Positions 22,990 through 30,939 of a DNA stretch of 40,267 nucleotides are shown one piece after another; the first letter of the stretch is position 1, and each line of letters starts with the position of its first letter. The DNA is from a virus. A program made the translations under genes and the position numbers. Location: positions 1 to 40,267 of the IMG/VR virus record IMGVR_UViG_3300032073_000069. One strand, 5' to 3'. The notes beneath the pieces were generated by a model. The model did no database searches. It saw only the letters and a list, made by a program, of their open reading frames with translations, and was not told the origin of the DNA.

Positions 22990-24326
22990 AATAACTTACT
23001 CCAATCTAATGAGTCTCCATCTAATTCTGCTAATGGTATTTTGGATGTTTTAAATATCCTACATTCATCATTTTCTTCTGTGCAATCGTTAGGTATATAC
23101 CTTTCAATAGTGTATATTAATTTAACAGTTAATGTATCGTTTAATAAAGCCAATGCTCTTGAAGCGAATTGGTCTCCTAAACTTGAATTAGAATGTATGT
23201 TATCAATACAAATTGGGCCTTTAAAAACCCCTTCATCAGAAGATATAGTATCATAAAAATATACTTGCACTTTTTGAGTGGCACTTCTATTACTCGCATT
23301 ACCAGTTGCTGTTATAGCCCAATCACCTAACTTACCTGCAACAAGCATAATAGTTTTATTATCATGGTTTATAATATTAATTCTGTCTGGATATTTAACT
23401 TCCAGACTAGCCATCAATTCCTTTGCTCGATTCTCTATCAAATCTTTAGTTCTATTCTGAACCAGAAACTCTTTCATTAAATCTAACTGTGAACTAGTTG
23501 GTGCTTCACCCATAGTCATAGTCCACAATCTTTTAGGTGAAGCATTCCTCCATGTTTTAGAACGGGTATGTTCGTGGTAAAAGTAATTTACCATAGTATC
23601 TAAATCTTCTACTGACAGTGAACCCCAAATACCATCTGATACTTCTATTGCTACTTCTGAAGTACCTATTAATTCAGCATTAAGTCTACAATGAACCTTC
23701 TGTCTAGTCTCCATATCAAAGAACCAAAATGGTACTCGATTTTCTAAAACATAGGATACATTTTCAGGTAATACCATCATCTTCATTAAGTATGTTAATA
23801 GACTAACTCCATCTTTGTCTGTCGTAGAACGATACAAATATCTTGATATAGCAAACATTAGATTCTTCTTCTTAATCCTTTGATTCATTAACTTATAGTA
23901 GGTTTTACCCTTCTCTATCATTATAGCCATATTACCTGCGTCTGGTAAAACCAGAGCAATCTTAAACTCATCTGGTGTATGAAATCTCCTAGTTTGTCTT
24001 CTACCTCCCCAACCGAAAACAAACTGTAATGTTCTCTGCATCTCTTGAATAAGAGGTTCACCTTTATTGTAGCCACCAGATTGATTCTGAACAGATACAT
24101 TAACGAATGTTCCATCAATATTACTTGTGTGGTCAATCATCATGCCTCCATGCCTTCTGCCTTGAGCAAAATGCGGATTCCATCTTCTTTCTACACTACG
24201 CTCTAAAGTCTCTATTTCGTATGTGGAATAAACAACCACATTAGTAGTTTGAAAATCTGAAGTAGAATCACTAGCACCGTATATTTTTAATGTAAAACTA
24301 TATTCGTTTCCATAATGACTAAACAT
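22986..24326 (-). CDS. Large protein of unknown function upstream of TFB
   Basis: A 446-aa protein with mixed alpha/beta composition and no membrane helix. Segments such as FHTPDEFKIALVLPDAGN, FWFFDMETRQKVHCRLNAEL, and an acidic end (LAELDGDSLDWSKLL) are visible, but no motif I can name. The C-terminal D-W-S-K-L-L resembles the acidic/aromatic tails of replication proteins. It is coupled to TFB by a 4-base overlap, which suggests a linked role in transcription. The start at 24326 has GGTGA upstream; in-frame starts 9-12 bases earlier exist. Confidence 0.55.
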   Translation of the reverse strand: MFSHYGNEYSFTLKIYGASDSTSDFQTTNVVVYSTYEIETLERSVERRWNPHFAQGRRHGGMMIDHTSNIDGTFVNVSVQNQSGGYNKGEPLIQEMQRTLQFVFGWGGRRQTRRFHTPDEFKIALVLPDAGNMAIMIEKGKTYYKLMNQRIKKKNLMFAISRYLYRSTTDKDGVSLLTYLMKMMVLPENVSYVLENRVPFWFFDMETRQKVHCRLNAELIGTSEVAIEVSDGIWGSLSVEDLDTMVNYFYHEHTRSKTWRNASPKRLWTMTMGEAPTSSQLDLMKEFLVQNRTKDLIENRAKELMASLEVKYPDRINIINHDNKTIMLVAGKLGDWAITATGNASNRSATQKVQVYFYDTISSDEGVFKGPICIDNIHSNSSLGDQFASRALALLNDTLTVKLIYTIERYIPNDCTEENDECRIFKTSKIPLAELDGDSLDWSKLL

Positions 24327-24744
24327 TAGATTCACCAATCCAACCTTTAGGTTTGATTAAGAATCCTCCAGATACTCCTATAATCACTTTACCATCTTCA
24401 CGCGCTTTCGCTCTAAGTTTCTTATTCACATCAAACCAACCTCTCTTTTGTAGAGCAAGTAAGTAATCTAAATCACAACCTGTCATTAGACAGTAAACTA
24501 ATACTACATCTTTATGGAGTTTACTAAAGGAGTTCCATGAATAATATTTACCATTAATACATGGTCTTTCTAATCCATTACCTTTCCTTCTACCAAAACC
24601 ATCAGATTTATTTCTGGGTCTATTATTATCTTTTAGATATTTCTTAAGCCCTTTAAGTAAGTCTGATTTCATAAACGAATCATACTTTATCTGTAGTTCT
24701 TCTTGTTGTTGTTTTATTTCTTGTTCATTTTTATTGTTTTGCAT
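24319..24744 (-). CDS. Basic protein of unknown function
   Basis: A 141-aa basic protein. The first 25 residues are Gln/Glu/Lys-rich and helical; a Gly/Arg/Lys stretch (NKSDGFGRRKGNG) follows. The C-terminal half (HKDVVLVYCLMTGCDLDYLL) is helical and ends in strands with GVSGGFLIKPKG. GGAGG lies before the ATG. The basic middle suggests nucleic-acid binding. No family recognised. Confidence 0.5.
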   Translation of the reverse strand: MQNNKNEQEIKQQQEELQIKYDSFMKSDLLKGLKKYLKDNNRPRNKSDGFGRRKGNGLERPCINGKYYSWNSFSKLHKDVVLVYCLMTGCDLDYLLALQKRGWFDVNKKLRAKAREDGKVIIGVSGGFLIKPKGWIGESNV

Positions 24745-25193
24745 TTAGATTCCTCCTTAGTTTCTATTTCGACATACTGTATGTCTTTGACAAAGTATCC
24801 ATTACCTAATCTAGTGGTAAACTTACCTATAGGTATTACACTGATAAACTCTAACTCAAGCCTTTTACGCTTCTCGTTATATCTATATTTCCATATGATA
24901 TGTCTGTCTTTCCATCTAGTGCATTGAAACTTCTTTCTCTTTGCTTTCTTCTCTATTGCAGATGCAATCTCTAACACATCTTCTACTTCAGCACCTGGGA
25001 TTCTCTCAGATAATCTTTCCATAAAATGGGGTGTAAATACAGCCCAAAAATAATGGAAGCCATCGTCTTTAATCACCTTATACATTTCTGCTTCAAATGG
25101 TTTAAACTCAGCACCACACGCTTGACATATCATTTTTCCTTTCATATCTAAATTGAACTTATTACATCCACATTTACAATCACTAAACTTCAT
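24714..25193 (-). CDS. Zinc ribbon fused to a RelE/DUF4258-like domain
   Basis: A 159-aa protein. Residues 6-27 (CKCGCNKF, then ICQACGAEF) are a zinc ribbon. The rest has the pattern seen in small RelE-like or DUF4258 proteins: HFMERLSERIPGAEVEDVLE, then basic strands (RHIIWKYRYNEKRKRLELEF) and a further strand. Such domains often act on RNA or ribosomes. This is a resemblance only, with no catalytic residues identified. It overlaps the next gene by 31 bases and the previous one by 11. Confidence 0.45.
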   Translation of the reverse strand: MKFSDCKCGCNKFNLDMKGKMICQACGAEFKPFEAEMYKVIKDDGFHYFWAVFTPHFMERLSERIPGAEVEDVLEIASAIEKKAKRKKFQCTRWKDRHIIWKYRYNEKRKRLELEFISVIPIGKFTTRLGNGYFVKDIQYVEIETKEESKCKTIKMNKK

Positions 25194-25512
25194 TTTTATT
25201 CACCTCTATATATTCTGCAAGTTGTTTCAATTCTGCTATCTCCAAGTAAAACTTGCTATTACTTGGTGATAATGATGATGCTATAAATATTCTTCTAACA
25301 TAGTGAATATAAGATTCAACTGCATAGATACGATTTATTGCATCATTTGATGCTTGTATAAAAGAATCAATCATCTCTTCTTTATTCCTGTAAGGATATC
25401 TACCCCCACGGCTTATTGTGGTGGGTAAAACATGCTTAACAGTCATTACCTTCTCTAGTAGAAAAGGATATATCATCTCAATATCGGCAGGTGTTTTAAT
25501 ATTATATTTCAC
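25183..25512 (-). CDS. Helical protein of unknown function
   Basis: A 109-aa protein taken from a GTG at 25512, with GGTGG upstream; a GTG at 25527 is the alternative. It is mainly helical, with SFIQASNDAINRIYAVESYI and YLEIAELKQLAEYIEVNK. The central ISRGGRYPYR is basic. It overlaps the end of the reductase gene by 11 bases. No family recognised. Confidence 0.5.
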   Translation of the reverse strand: MKYNIKTPADIEMIYPFLLEKVMTVKHVLPTTISRGGRYPYRNKEEMIDSFIQASNDAINRIYAVESYIHYVRRIFIASSLSPSNSKFYLEIAELKQLAEYIEVNKNEV

Positions 25513-27433
25513 ACACACCACCGGCACAAGCAGGGTCTACACCAAAATTACTATCATCTTCATACTCTATTATTTTTGTTAAATCTACTTCTTTAAGATA
25601 TTCAAACATTCTATCATATGTATCTTTATCACATGATTCAAAAGGTGCTTGAACATATACACTATCATCATTTGGAAAGCATGATAGTCCATTGTAGAAA
25701 TGTCTGTTATTCCACATCCATTTTCCTACGTCATCCCACTGGTCTTTATCAATGTAAACTGTTGCAGATACATTGTGGGTATTCTGGCCGTTGTTATGAC
25801 CATGTTTAACCCAACCTACTGAAGTCTCCTTCACTCTTTCTAAGAAATCAAAGGTGCTTTCATTCCTTTTGATTAATGCACCTTCTGGTGCTTTCTGCGG
25901 TATCTCTATTATTCTGCCATCTGGGTTAAACTCATCATCAACAATAAGTTCTGGATGGTTGTCAGTTAGATATGTGCAGATTGCTTCTGTCTTACCGACT
26001 CTAATTCTTCTAATATAATATTCATCATGCCAAGCATGTATTCCTGATGAGGAACCTAATACCATAGAAGCAGTTCCTGATGGCTTAACACAGGTTACTC
26101 TTGCCGCCGGATTAATCCGCAACATTGTAGCCCAATATCTATTCACTTCTTTAGCCATTACAGCCATTCCTGTAACGTCTAAACCTTCTAAGCGGTTAGA
26201 TGCTAGTCCTGTCATAGAAACACCCAACAGTGCGTCTTTTTCAGTAGTAGTCCTCCATATATCTCTAAGGTAATGGAAGTCAGTATATGTTGCTTGCATT
26301 GTACCTAAAATAGTTGCCGCCTTTACTCTCTCTTCCAAATCTTCTTGGCTTTCTACTGTTGATGAATTAACTTCTGTAAGATTACAGAATTGATATGGTC
26401 TAAGTGCTATTTCACAACAAGGATTTGTTCCCCAATCTTTGTCATTAGTTAGGTATATTCCTGGCTCTCCAGAACCACCTGCTTGCACACGATTCCACAA
26501 CCCATCAAAGAATGGTTTAGTTACTCTATGTCTTAATAATACAGCAGAATTATTTGCTCTAAATCTTTGTGCGTTATCAACATAGAAATCACCTGCTTTA
26601 CAGTTAATCATATGTTGGTCGTCAGCACTAAATAAACTAATTAATGCTGCTCGTCTATTACCACCTGCTGTAACTGCATCAGCAATATGACACATAATAT
26701 CATGGCATTCTAATGTTGTAAGTTTATCACCATTAGTTTTGTTTTGAAGTATATGTTCTACCTTAAGCATACATTCTTTCAATGGTTGTGGGCCAGGTGC
26801 TTGTCCTCCTCTAGTTTTGAGTCTAGTTCCTTTAGGTCTAATATCATCATAAATGAATCTAGGAGTTTGACTTAACTCGCCTGTATATGACCTAAACAGT
26901 TCTTTAACTGCATCAGCCCAACCAATGATAGAGTCTTGAATAACTATCTTTCTTGTTCTATTAACATTTGGTAATTGTATCTCAGGTAGTTGTTCTACAT
27001 GATGTCTTTGAACAGAATAACCTACACCTGTTCCATTCATCAATAAAAACATACATTCGTGAAAACATTCTACTGAATCAACTGGCATGTATGCACAATT
27101 GTAGATAGAATTAGGGGATACTTCTATTGCTTTACCTGCATATTGCATGGAACGCATAGATGGGAGTATCTTGAATGTTCTAACATAGTTATTGTAAACA
27201 TCAGTTAATTCTGCCTTCATCTTCTGCTTAGATAGGTAAATACCATTATCAATAGTATCAATTTTTCTAAGATGCATCTCTAGATTTCTATCTACTATCT
27301 CATCCCAAGTCTCCTTTCTATATTGTTGAGGAAGCCACTTAGCATATTTCATATATACTGTAATATCGCTCATTATCTTACTTGCCTTGTCGTCATCATT
27401 TGGTTTTTTGATTGTATTTATTTGTTTACTCAT
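25502..27433 (-). CDS. nrdJ: B12-dependent (class II) ribonucleotide reductase
   Basis: A 643-aa ribonucleotide reductase that makes deoxynucleotides for viral DNA. It has NCAYMPVDSVECFHE and NGTGVGYSVQ near the N-terminus. The active-site block NPCCEIALRPYQFCNLTEVN carries the radical Cys and the N-x-C-x-E motif. CVKPSGTASMVLGSSSGIH is the phosphate-binding loop. A C-terminal redox pair is CAGGVCEI at the end. The length and single-chain layout match the monomeric adenosylcobalamin-dependent type (NrdJ/RTPR). No small R2-like subunit is nearby, as expected. GAGGTG precedes the ATG. Confidence 0.93.
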   Translation of the reverse strand: MSKQINTIKKPNDDDKASKIMSDITVYMKYAKWLPQQYRKETWDEIVDRNLEMHLRKIDTIDNGIYLSKQKMKAELTDVYNNYVRTFKILPSMRSMQYAGKAIEVSPNSIYNCAYMPVDSVECFHECMFLLMNGTGVGYSVQRHHVEQLPEIQLPNVNRTRKIVIQDSIIGWADAVKELFRSYTGELSQTPRFIYDDIRPKGTRLKTRGGQAPGPQPLKECMLKVEHILQNKTNGDKLTTLECHDIMCHIADAVTAGGNRRAALISLFSADDQHMINCKAGDFYVDNAQRFRANNSAVLLRHRVTKPFFDGLWNRVQAGGSGEPGIYLTNDKDWGTNPCCEIALRPYQFCNLTEVNSSTVESQEDLEERVKAATILGTMQATYTDFHYLRDIWRTTTEKDALLGVSMTGLASNRLEGLDVTGMAVMAKEVNRYWATMLRINPAARVTCVKPSGTASMVLGSSSGIHAWHDEYYIRRIRVGKTEAICTYLTDNHPELIVDDEFNPDGRIIEIPQKAPEGALIKRNESTFDFLERVKETSVGWVKHGHNNGQNTHNVSATVYIDKDQWDDVGKWMWNNRHFYNGLSCFPNDDSVYVQAPFESCDKDTYDRMFEYLKEVDLTKIIEYEDDSNFGVDPACAGGVCEI

Positions 27434-27434
27434 A

Positions 27435-27818
27435 TTAACACCTCAGTGCTTGTCTGTATGGCATTTCTGCTAGATTGGTGAATGCCGCCACCCATTGACC
27501 GTTCTTTTTAACAGTCCATTGTTTTTCCATTTTAATATCCCACTTTGGAAATGTGGCTATTGCTTTGGTTCCATATCTTTTCTCTAATTCTGAAAAGTCT
27601 GTATAAGTTTCACCCTTGTAAGTGATACTCATTTTACCATCACAAACGATAACAGCCTTATCGCTGAAAGCGAATACATGACCAGTAGGATAAAAGTCTG
27701 CTCTAACAACAGCCATGTCCTTGTAGGTCAAGAAATCCTCTTTTGCATTCCAACCGAATATTTTCATCAGTGTAGGGAATACATCTTTGTCTATAAAATT
27801 AATATTATCTTTAAGCAT
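27435..27818 (-). CDS. 127-aa protein of unknown function
   Basis: An alpha/beta protein with strands such as MAVVRADFYPTGHVFAF, AVIVCDGKMSITYKG and WTVKKNGQWVAAFTN. The ATG at 27818 has AGAGG upstream and is preferred to a start at 27857. It lies just downstream of a hairpin and the ubiquitin-like gene and one base from the reductase. No family recognised. Confidence 0.5.
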   Translation of the reverse strand: MLKDNINFIDKDVFPTLMKIFGWNAKEDFLTYKDMAVVRADFYPTGHVFAFSDKAVIVCDGKMSITYKGETYTDFSELEKRYGTKAIATFPKWDIKMEKQWTVKKNGQWVAAFTNLAEMPYRQALRC

Positions 27819-27836
27819 AATAATGCCTCTTTGTAG

Positions 27837-27873
27837 GAGGGTGGGTAGTGAAGGCATCTACTACCCAACCCTC
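27837..27873 (-). terminator. 13-bp hairpin downstream of the ubiquitin-like gene
   Basis: GAGGGTGGGTAGT (27837-27849) pairs with ACTACCCAACCCTC (27860-27873) with one extra base, around a 10-base loop. It lies between the ubiquitin-like gene stop and the next start. With a second hairpin at 28122-28146 it brackets the ubiquitin-like gene. It could be a terminator, an RNA-processing site or a stability element; there is no T-run. Confidence 0.5.
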
Positions 27874-27885
27874 AAGATGGAACGC

Positions 27886-28092
27886 TTACTGTGTTCCGCC
27901 GACTATTGCCGGAATAAGGTCTACTGATGTTACAGTATCCCAACTTACTTCTGAAATCATTTCTCTTGATGTCAAATCACCATCAATAATCACCCAATGA
28001 GATGGGTGGTCGTTTATCTGGTCTATTACTTGTGATGCCGTTTGGCTCACTAATTCTGTATGTCCTGTTTCGTTAATTATTGTTAATAACAT
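27886..28092 (-). CDS. Ubiquitin-like/MoaD-like beta-grasp protein ending in GG-TQ
   Basis: A 68-aa protein with a ubiquitin-like layout: a beta hairpin (LLTIINETGHTELV), a helix (ASQVIDQINDHPS), a strand (WVIIDGDLTSREMI) and the final VTSVDLIPAIVGGTQ. The end is close to the MoaD/SAMP terminus (...PPVSGG), with Gly65-Gly66 followed by two residues that a protease would have to remove. The virus also encodes an E1-like enzyme and a JAMM protease, the two activities such a modifier needs. The start at 28092 is 9 bases after GGAG; an ATG two codons upstream is possible. It is flanked by hairpins on both sides. Confidence 0.7.
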   Translation of the reverse strand: MLLTIINETGHTELVSQTASQVIDQINDHPSHWVIIDGDLTSREMISEVSWDTVTSVDLIPAIVGGTQ

Positions 28093-28121
28093 TTTCATTT
28101 TCTCCTTGTTTTTTTCTTATT

Positions 28122-28146
28122 GAGGTAGGTCTATTAACCTTACCTC
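28122..28146 (-). terminator. 8-bp hairpin upstream of the ubiquitin-like gene
   Basis: GAGGTAGG (28122-28129) pairs with CCTTACCTC (28138-28146) with one bulged base and an 8-base loop. On the minus strand it covers the stop of the coiled-coil gene and is followed by AATAAGAAAAAAACAAGGAG, leading to the ubiquitin-like gene. It may separate that gene from upstream transcription or translation. Confidence 0.4.
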
Positions 28147-28385
28147 GATTCCTCTGATGCTACTCTCGCATCACGTTTTGTTTCTATCAATCTTGCAGTT
28201 AGCAAGTTGATTGTTTCTTCATATTTATCTACTAGAACACTTAAGTTTGTGTTCGCATTTAGAATGGCTTGGTATGCTGAACTTAATTGTTGAAGTTGAT
28301 TCTGTTGTTCAACATTTGATTCAATTACCATATCCAATTCCATTTCTAACTCTTTCTTACTTTTACCTTTATCTTTCTTTTCCAC
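28140..28385 (-). CDS. Coiled-coil protein
   Basis: An 81-aa protein that is almost all helix: a Lys/Glu-rich start (EKKDKGKSKKELEMELD) and heptads in QQNQLQQLSSAYQAILNANT and LVDKYEETINLLTARLIETK. It probably oligomerises. It is followed by the hairpin before the ubiquitin-like gene. No specific function visible. Confidence 0.55.
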   Translation of the reverse strand: MEKKDKGKSKKELEMELDMVIESNVEQQNQLQQLSSAYQAILNANTNLSVLVDKYEETINLLTARLIETKRDARVASEESR

Positions 28386-28389
28386 TTTT

Positions 28390-29526
28390 TCAACTCCAAT
28401 TTCCTTTTAGTTTTTTTATTTGCTCGCTTGCTTCATGTTTCGTTAGTTCATCTACGTCGCCTTCATAACTTAGCCTAACTAAATACTCCTTCTGCTTTTG
28501 AGTTGCTTGTTGTTGTCTACTATCACCATCTAATATATTCCATAGTGTAGAGACTTGTCCTTCTGTCAGGGTGTTCCCCGATATTATTAATTTCTTAGCA
28601 TTATTTAAGAAGTTTTCTTCCCAAGTGTTTCTTCCTTGCTCCTTAATGAATGGTTTTACTCCATAGAAATCACAACATTCTATAAAAAACGGTTCAAATG
28701 TAATCTCATGTACTTTATTTGCTATTTTAATTCGCCTTTTTCTTTGTTCATTTCTGATATTAATCTGATTTTCTTTATGTTTCTTTAGATTATTTGTTCT
28801 ACGTTCAACAAAATCGTCTTCTTTTTTAACAATTGATTCTGCTTTCTCTACATTAAAGTAGAACATTAATAGGTCATTCCATAGTTTTTGGTTAGGAAAA
28901 CCCTTTCTATTTATCTGTGCTTTAGGATTATCTGGGTGATTCCACCTCCAAACTATACTAGCCATTTGATAATCTAAGTCCCCAAACTCATATTTAGATA
29001 CCTTTCTAATGAAGGTAGTATCTCTATATAATTGTAGGTCAGAGTCATAGTGTCTACCTTTCTTTCTTACATTAACTCGTAAGTCTAGGTCTTTAACTCT
29101 ATCAAACATTAGTGTGAATTGTTCACCGTTTTCTCTCCACCAAACCTTTTGTTTTAGTGCTTCAACTCTAACATTAATCCACTCTTCAATCATGTCATCT
29201 GTTATCATTTCGTCAGACAACGAAGGATTCTCTTCCTTGATTGCTCTAAAGATTAGATATGAATTGATGTGGTCTGAACCAACACATTCTCTTATTCCAT
29301 TCTCAGTATTAAGAATCTCAAAGTGATAGTATATGTTGTGTCCACATAGGCATTTAGCATGATGTTTAGCCGCCCAATCTGGCATTGCACTTAACGCAGT
29401 CCACCAAACTTCTCCGGTTGCTATCCATTCATGTTTAGCCTCTTCATAGTTGTCTGATACAGATAACTCAACCATATTCTGGATTAGTTTCTTATCCCAT
29501 CTACCTGTTCCTAATTCTCTTCTCAT
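28390..29526 (-). CDS. 378-aa protein with zinc-like site and C-terminal helical tandem motif
   Basis: A mainly helical protein. Near residue 60 AKCLCGHNIYYHFEI with a later REC gives a Cys/His cluster that may bind zinc. The middle is highly basic (RRTNNLKKHKENQINIRNEQ). The C-terminus carries two helix pairs, NTLTEGQVSTLWNIL and TQKQKEYLVRLSYEGD, then LTKHEASEQIKKL, a module also seen at the ends of various phage DNA-processing proteins. The ATG at 29526 overlaps the stop of a 29-aa gene (ATGA); a GTG at 29547 would extend it by 7. Function unknown, likely nucleic-acid related. Confidence 0.5.
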   Translation of the reverse strand: MRRELGTGRWDKKLIQNMVELSVSDNYEEAKHEWIATGEVWWTALSAMPDWAAKHHAKCLCGHNIYYHFEILNTENGIRECVGSDHINSYLIFRAIKEENPSLSDEMITDDMIEEWINVRVEALKQKVWWRENGEQFTLMFDRVKDLDLRVNVRKKGRHYDSDLQLYRDTTFIRKVSKYEFGDLDYQMASIVWRWNHPDNPKAQINRKGFPNQKLWNDLLMFYFNVEKAESIVKKEDDFVERRTNNLKKHKENQINIRNEQRKRRIKIANKVHEITFEPFFIECCDFYGVKPFIKEQGRNTWEENFLNNAKKLIISGNTLTEGQVSTLWNILDGDSRQQQATQKQKEYLVRLSYEGDVDELTKHEASEQIKKLKGNWS

Positions 29527-29612
29527 TTCATCACCGTTATTCGGCACTTCTTCAGTTCTACATCGTAATACTTGTAGGCTGGTAATATTCTATTACAGCA
29601 AGGGCATATCAC
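29523..29612 (-). CDS. 29-aa cysteine microprotein
   Basis: A 29-codon frame starting at GTG, reading ICPCCNRILPAYKYYDVELK, with one more Cys. A CPCC knuckle plus the extra Cys could hold a metal in a dimer. The GTG overlaps the preceding TGA and the stop overlaps the next ATG, the usual pattern here. Confidence rests on the coupling. Confidence 0.35.
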   Translation of the reverse strand: MICPCCNRILPAYKYYDVELKKCRITVMK

Positions 29613-29695
29613 GCCATCACCTTAACATTACAAGACTTGCACTTGATTTTATTCATACTTATTATTTTTCCACATTCGCATTGATTTATTTGCAT
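29609..29695 (-). CDS. 28-aa zinc ribbon microprotein
   Basis: A 28-codon frame with CECGK and, 13 residues later, CKSCN: two knuckles, a minimal zinc ribbon. A perfect AGGAGG lies 9 bases before the ATG, which strongly supports translation. Confidence 0.5.
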   Translation of the reverse strand: MQINQCECGKIISMNKIKCKSCNVKVMA

Positions 29696-29708
29696 TTTCT
29701 TTTTCCTC

Positions 29709-29915
29709 CTAATCTTTCATCCATGTAAGAAATCTTTCGACATCTTCTGGTTGAATTGTAAACACCGTTCCACTATGTAAGTGAACGTCAATATAAGTAG
29801 TTTCATAACTACCCATTACTTTACGTGGTGTTTTTTCTACTACTGTCGTATACGCACAGATTGCACCGTGGTATATTACAGTATGACCTCTCGCTGTTTT
29901 AAACTTATTATTCAT
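29709..29915 (-). CDS. 68-aa protein of unknown function
   Basis: A small beta-rich protein with strands TVIYHGAICAYTTVV, YIDVHLHSGTVFTI, and a final helix PEDVERFLTWMKD. The pattern fits a small barrel. It overlaps the preceding gene by 4 bases. No family recognised. Confidence 0.5.
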   Translation of the reverse strand: MNNKFKTARGHTVIYHGAICAYTTVVEKTPRKVMGSYETTYIDVHLHSGTVFTIQPEDVERFLTWMKD

Positions 29916-30058
29916 TTCTTCATCTCCATTTCTATTACTTTCCTAATACTGAAATCTGCTTTCTGTTTGCGCCAATGCACAATTTCTTCCTCTAACCAAT
30001 CTAACTGTTCATCACTTAGTAATGATAAATTAGATACTATAAATGCGACATCAATCAT
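29912..30058 (-). CDS. 48-aa helical protein
   Basis: A 48-aa protein from the ATG at 30058, with a purine-rich GGGGGAAGAGGA upstream and an ATGA overlap with the zinc-ribbon stop. The sequence (VAFIVSNLSLLSDEQLDWLE, then HWRKQKADFSIRKVIEMEM) is two amphipathic helices. A longer in-frame start at 30130 lies inside the preceding gene and is unlikely. Function unknown. Confidence 0.45.
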   Translation of the reverse strand: MIDVAFIVSNLSLLSDEQLDWLEEEIVHWRKQKADFSIRKVIEMEMKK

Positions 30059-30171
30059 TCCTCTTCCCCCTTTACTGCTATTAAAAAGACTAGACATTCT
30101 GGACATAAATCCTGTGTTTGTCTCATCCATTTATTGCATTCAGGGCATTTTATTTTAATTATTCCACTCAT
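30055..30171 (-). CDS. 38-aa zinc ribbon microprotein
   Basis: A 38-aa protein with CPECNKW and, 13 residues on, CPECLVF, a clear two-knuckle zinc ribbon, ending in Glu-rich GEEE. Its stop overlaps the next ATG. No classic Shine-Dalgarno is seen; it follows the preceding stop by 4 bases. Confidence 0.5.
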   Translation of the reverse strand: MSGIIKIKCPECNKWMRQTQDLCPECLVFLIAVKGEEE

Positions 30172-30175
30172 ATTA

Positions 30176-30421
30176 TCATTCCATAGTTTCATACATTCTT
30201 TGCTCTTTCAAATGTCCCGAAAGCAAGTCATCTATCTTACCGAATAACTCCTCTGAGATACCACCTATAAGTTTTCTATTCAAAGACAGCCAAATAGTAT
30301 GACATCGGTTAATTACTACCTTTGGGTTGTCATCTTCATCCATCGTTATAATGATGGGAGGCATCTCCGCATTCTCGATATAAGTAAAGTCTACGGGTTT
30401 TCTTTCTTGTGTAATAACCAT
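30176..30421 (-). CDS. 81-aa protein of unknown function
   Basis: An alpha/beta protein with strands VDFTYIENAEMPPIIITMD and NPKVVINRCHTIWLSL, then the helix ISEELFGKIDDLLSGHLKEQ. The ATG at 30421 follows the previous TAA by one base; an upstream in-frame start at 30454 overlaps the neighbour. No family recognised. Confidence 0.5.
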   Translation of the reverse strand: MVITQERKPVDFTYIENAEMPPIIITMDEDDNPKVVINRCHTIWLSLNRKLIGGISEELFGKIDDLLSGHLKEQRMYETME

Positions 30422-30422
30422 A

Positions 30423-30812
30423 TTAACTACTCTCCGATACGCCGGTTTTATCAAGCATTTCTGATAGTGCTTCCTGTTGTGCCATGTTATTTCTTTGAAT
30501 CTCTAGTTCATTATCTAGGTTCTTCAATCTCATTGTAGCAGAATCTACTACTTGTGCTTCTGATAGTTGAGTCCACTTTGGCATGGTGTCCCATTCAATT
30601 TTCAATATTAATCCGAATGCAATACTTATTACTTTACCAGTAAGTGCATCTCTAATATTCAAGAAGGAATTAGCCATTGGCATATTTACATATGCTAGTG
30701 TTCCTTCAATTTTTCGGAAAGTATCTTCATACTCTTCCGACTCCTTATACTTATCATAAGTATAAGTTACTGTCATTCTTTGTGTGTTTTCTTTCTTCCA
30801 ACTTTTCGTCAT
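30423..30812 (-). CDS. 129-aa protein of unknown function
   Basis: The first two thirds are strand-rich (RMTVTYTYDKYKE, IEGTLAYVNMPMANSFLNIR, VISIAFGLILKIEW). The end is a long polar helix (ATMRLKNLDNELEIQRNNMA). The ATG at 30812 has AAAGGAATG upstream and is preferred to 30821. Function unknown. Confidence 0.5.
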   Translation of the reverse strand: MTKSWKKENTQRMTVTYTYDKYKESEEYEDTFRKIEGTLAYVNMPMANSFLNIRDALTGKVISIAFGLILKIEWDTMPKWTQLSEAQVVDSATMRLKNLDNELEIQRNNMAQQEALSEMLDKTGVSESS

Positions 30813-30813
30813 T

Positions 30814-30939
30814 TTAATCATTCCTTTGTTTTAATTCATTGAACCAATTTTTTATTGTGCAAGTGCATGGTTCCGCACTCCATTCAGATATCGCTATCTG
30901 TTTCATTATTATACCTTTTACGCATTGTTCACATTTCAT
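30814..30939 (-). CDS. 41-aa Cys-containing microprotein
   Basis: A 41-aa frame with CEQC at the start and CTC 19 residues later (SAEPCTCTIKNW), which could bind a metal. The ATG overlaps the preceding stop (GAATGAAATG) and the stop overlaps the next gene's in-frame region. Translation is supported mainly by the coupling. Confidence 0.45.
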   Translation of the reverse strand: MKCEQCVKGIIMKQIAISEWSAEPCTCTIKNWFNELKQRND

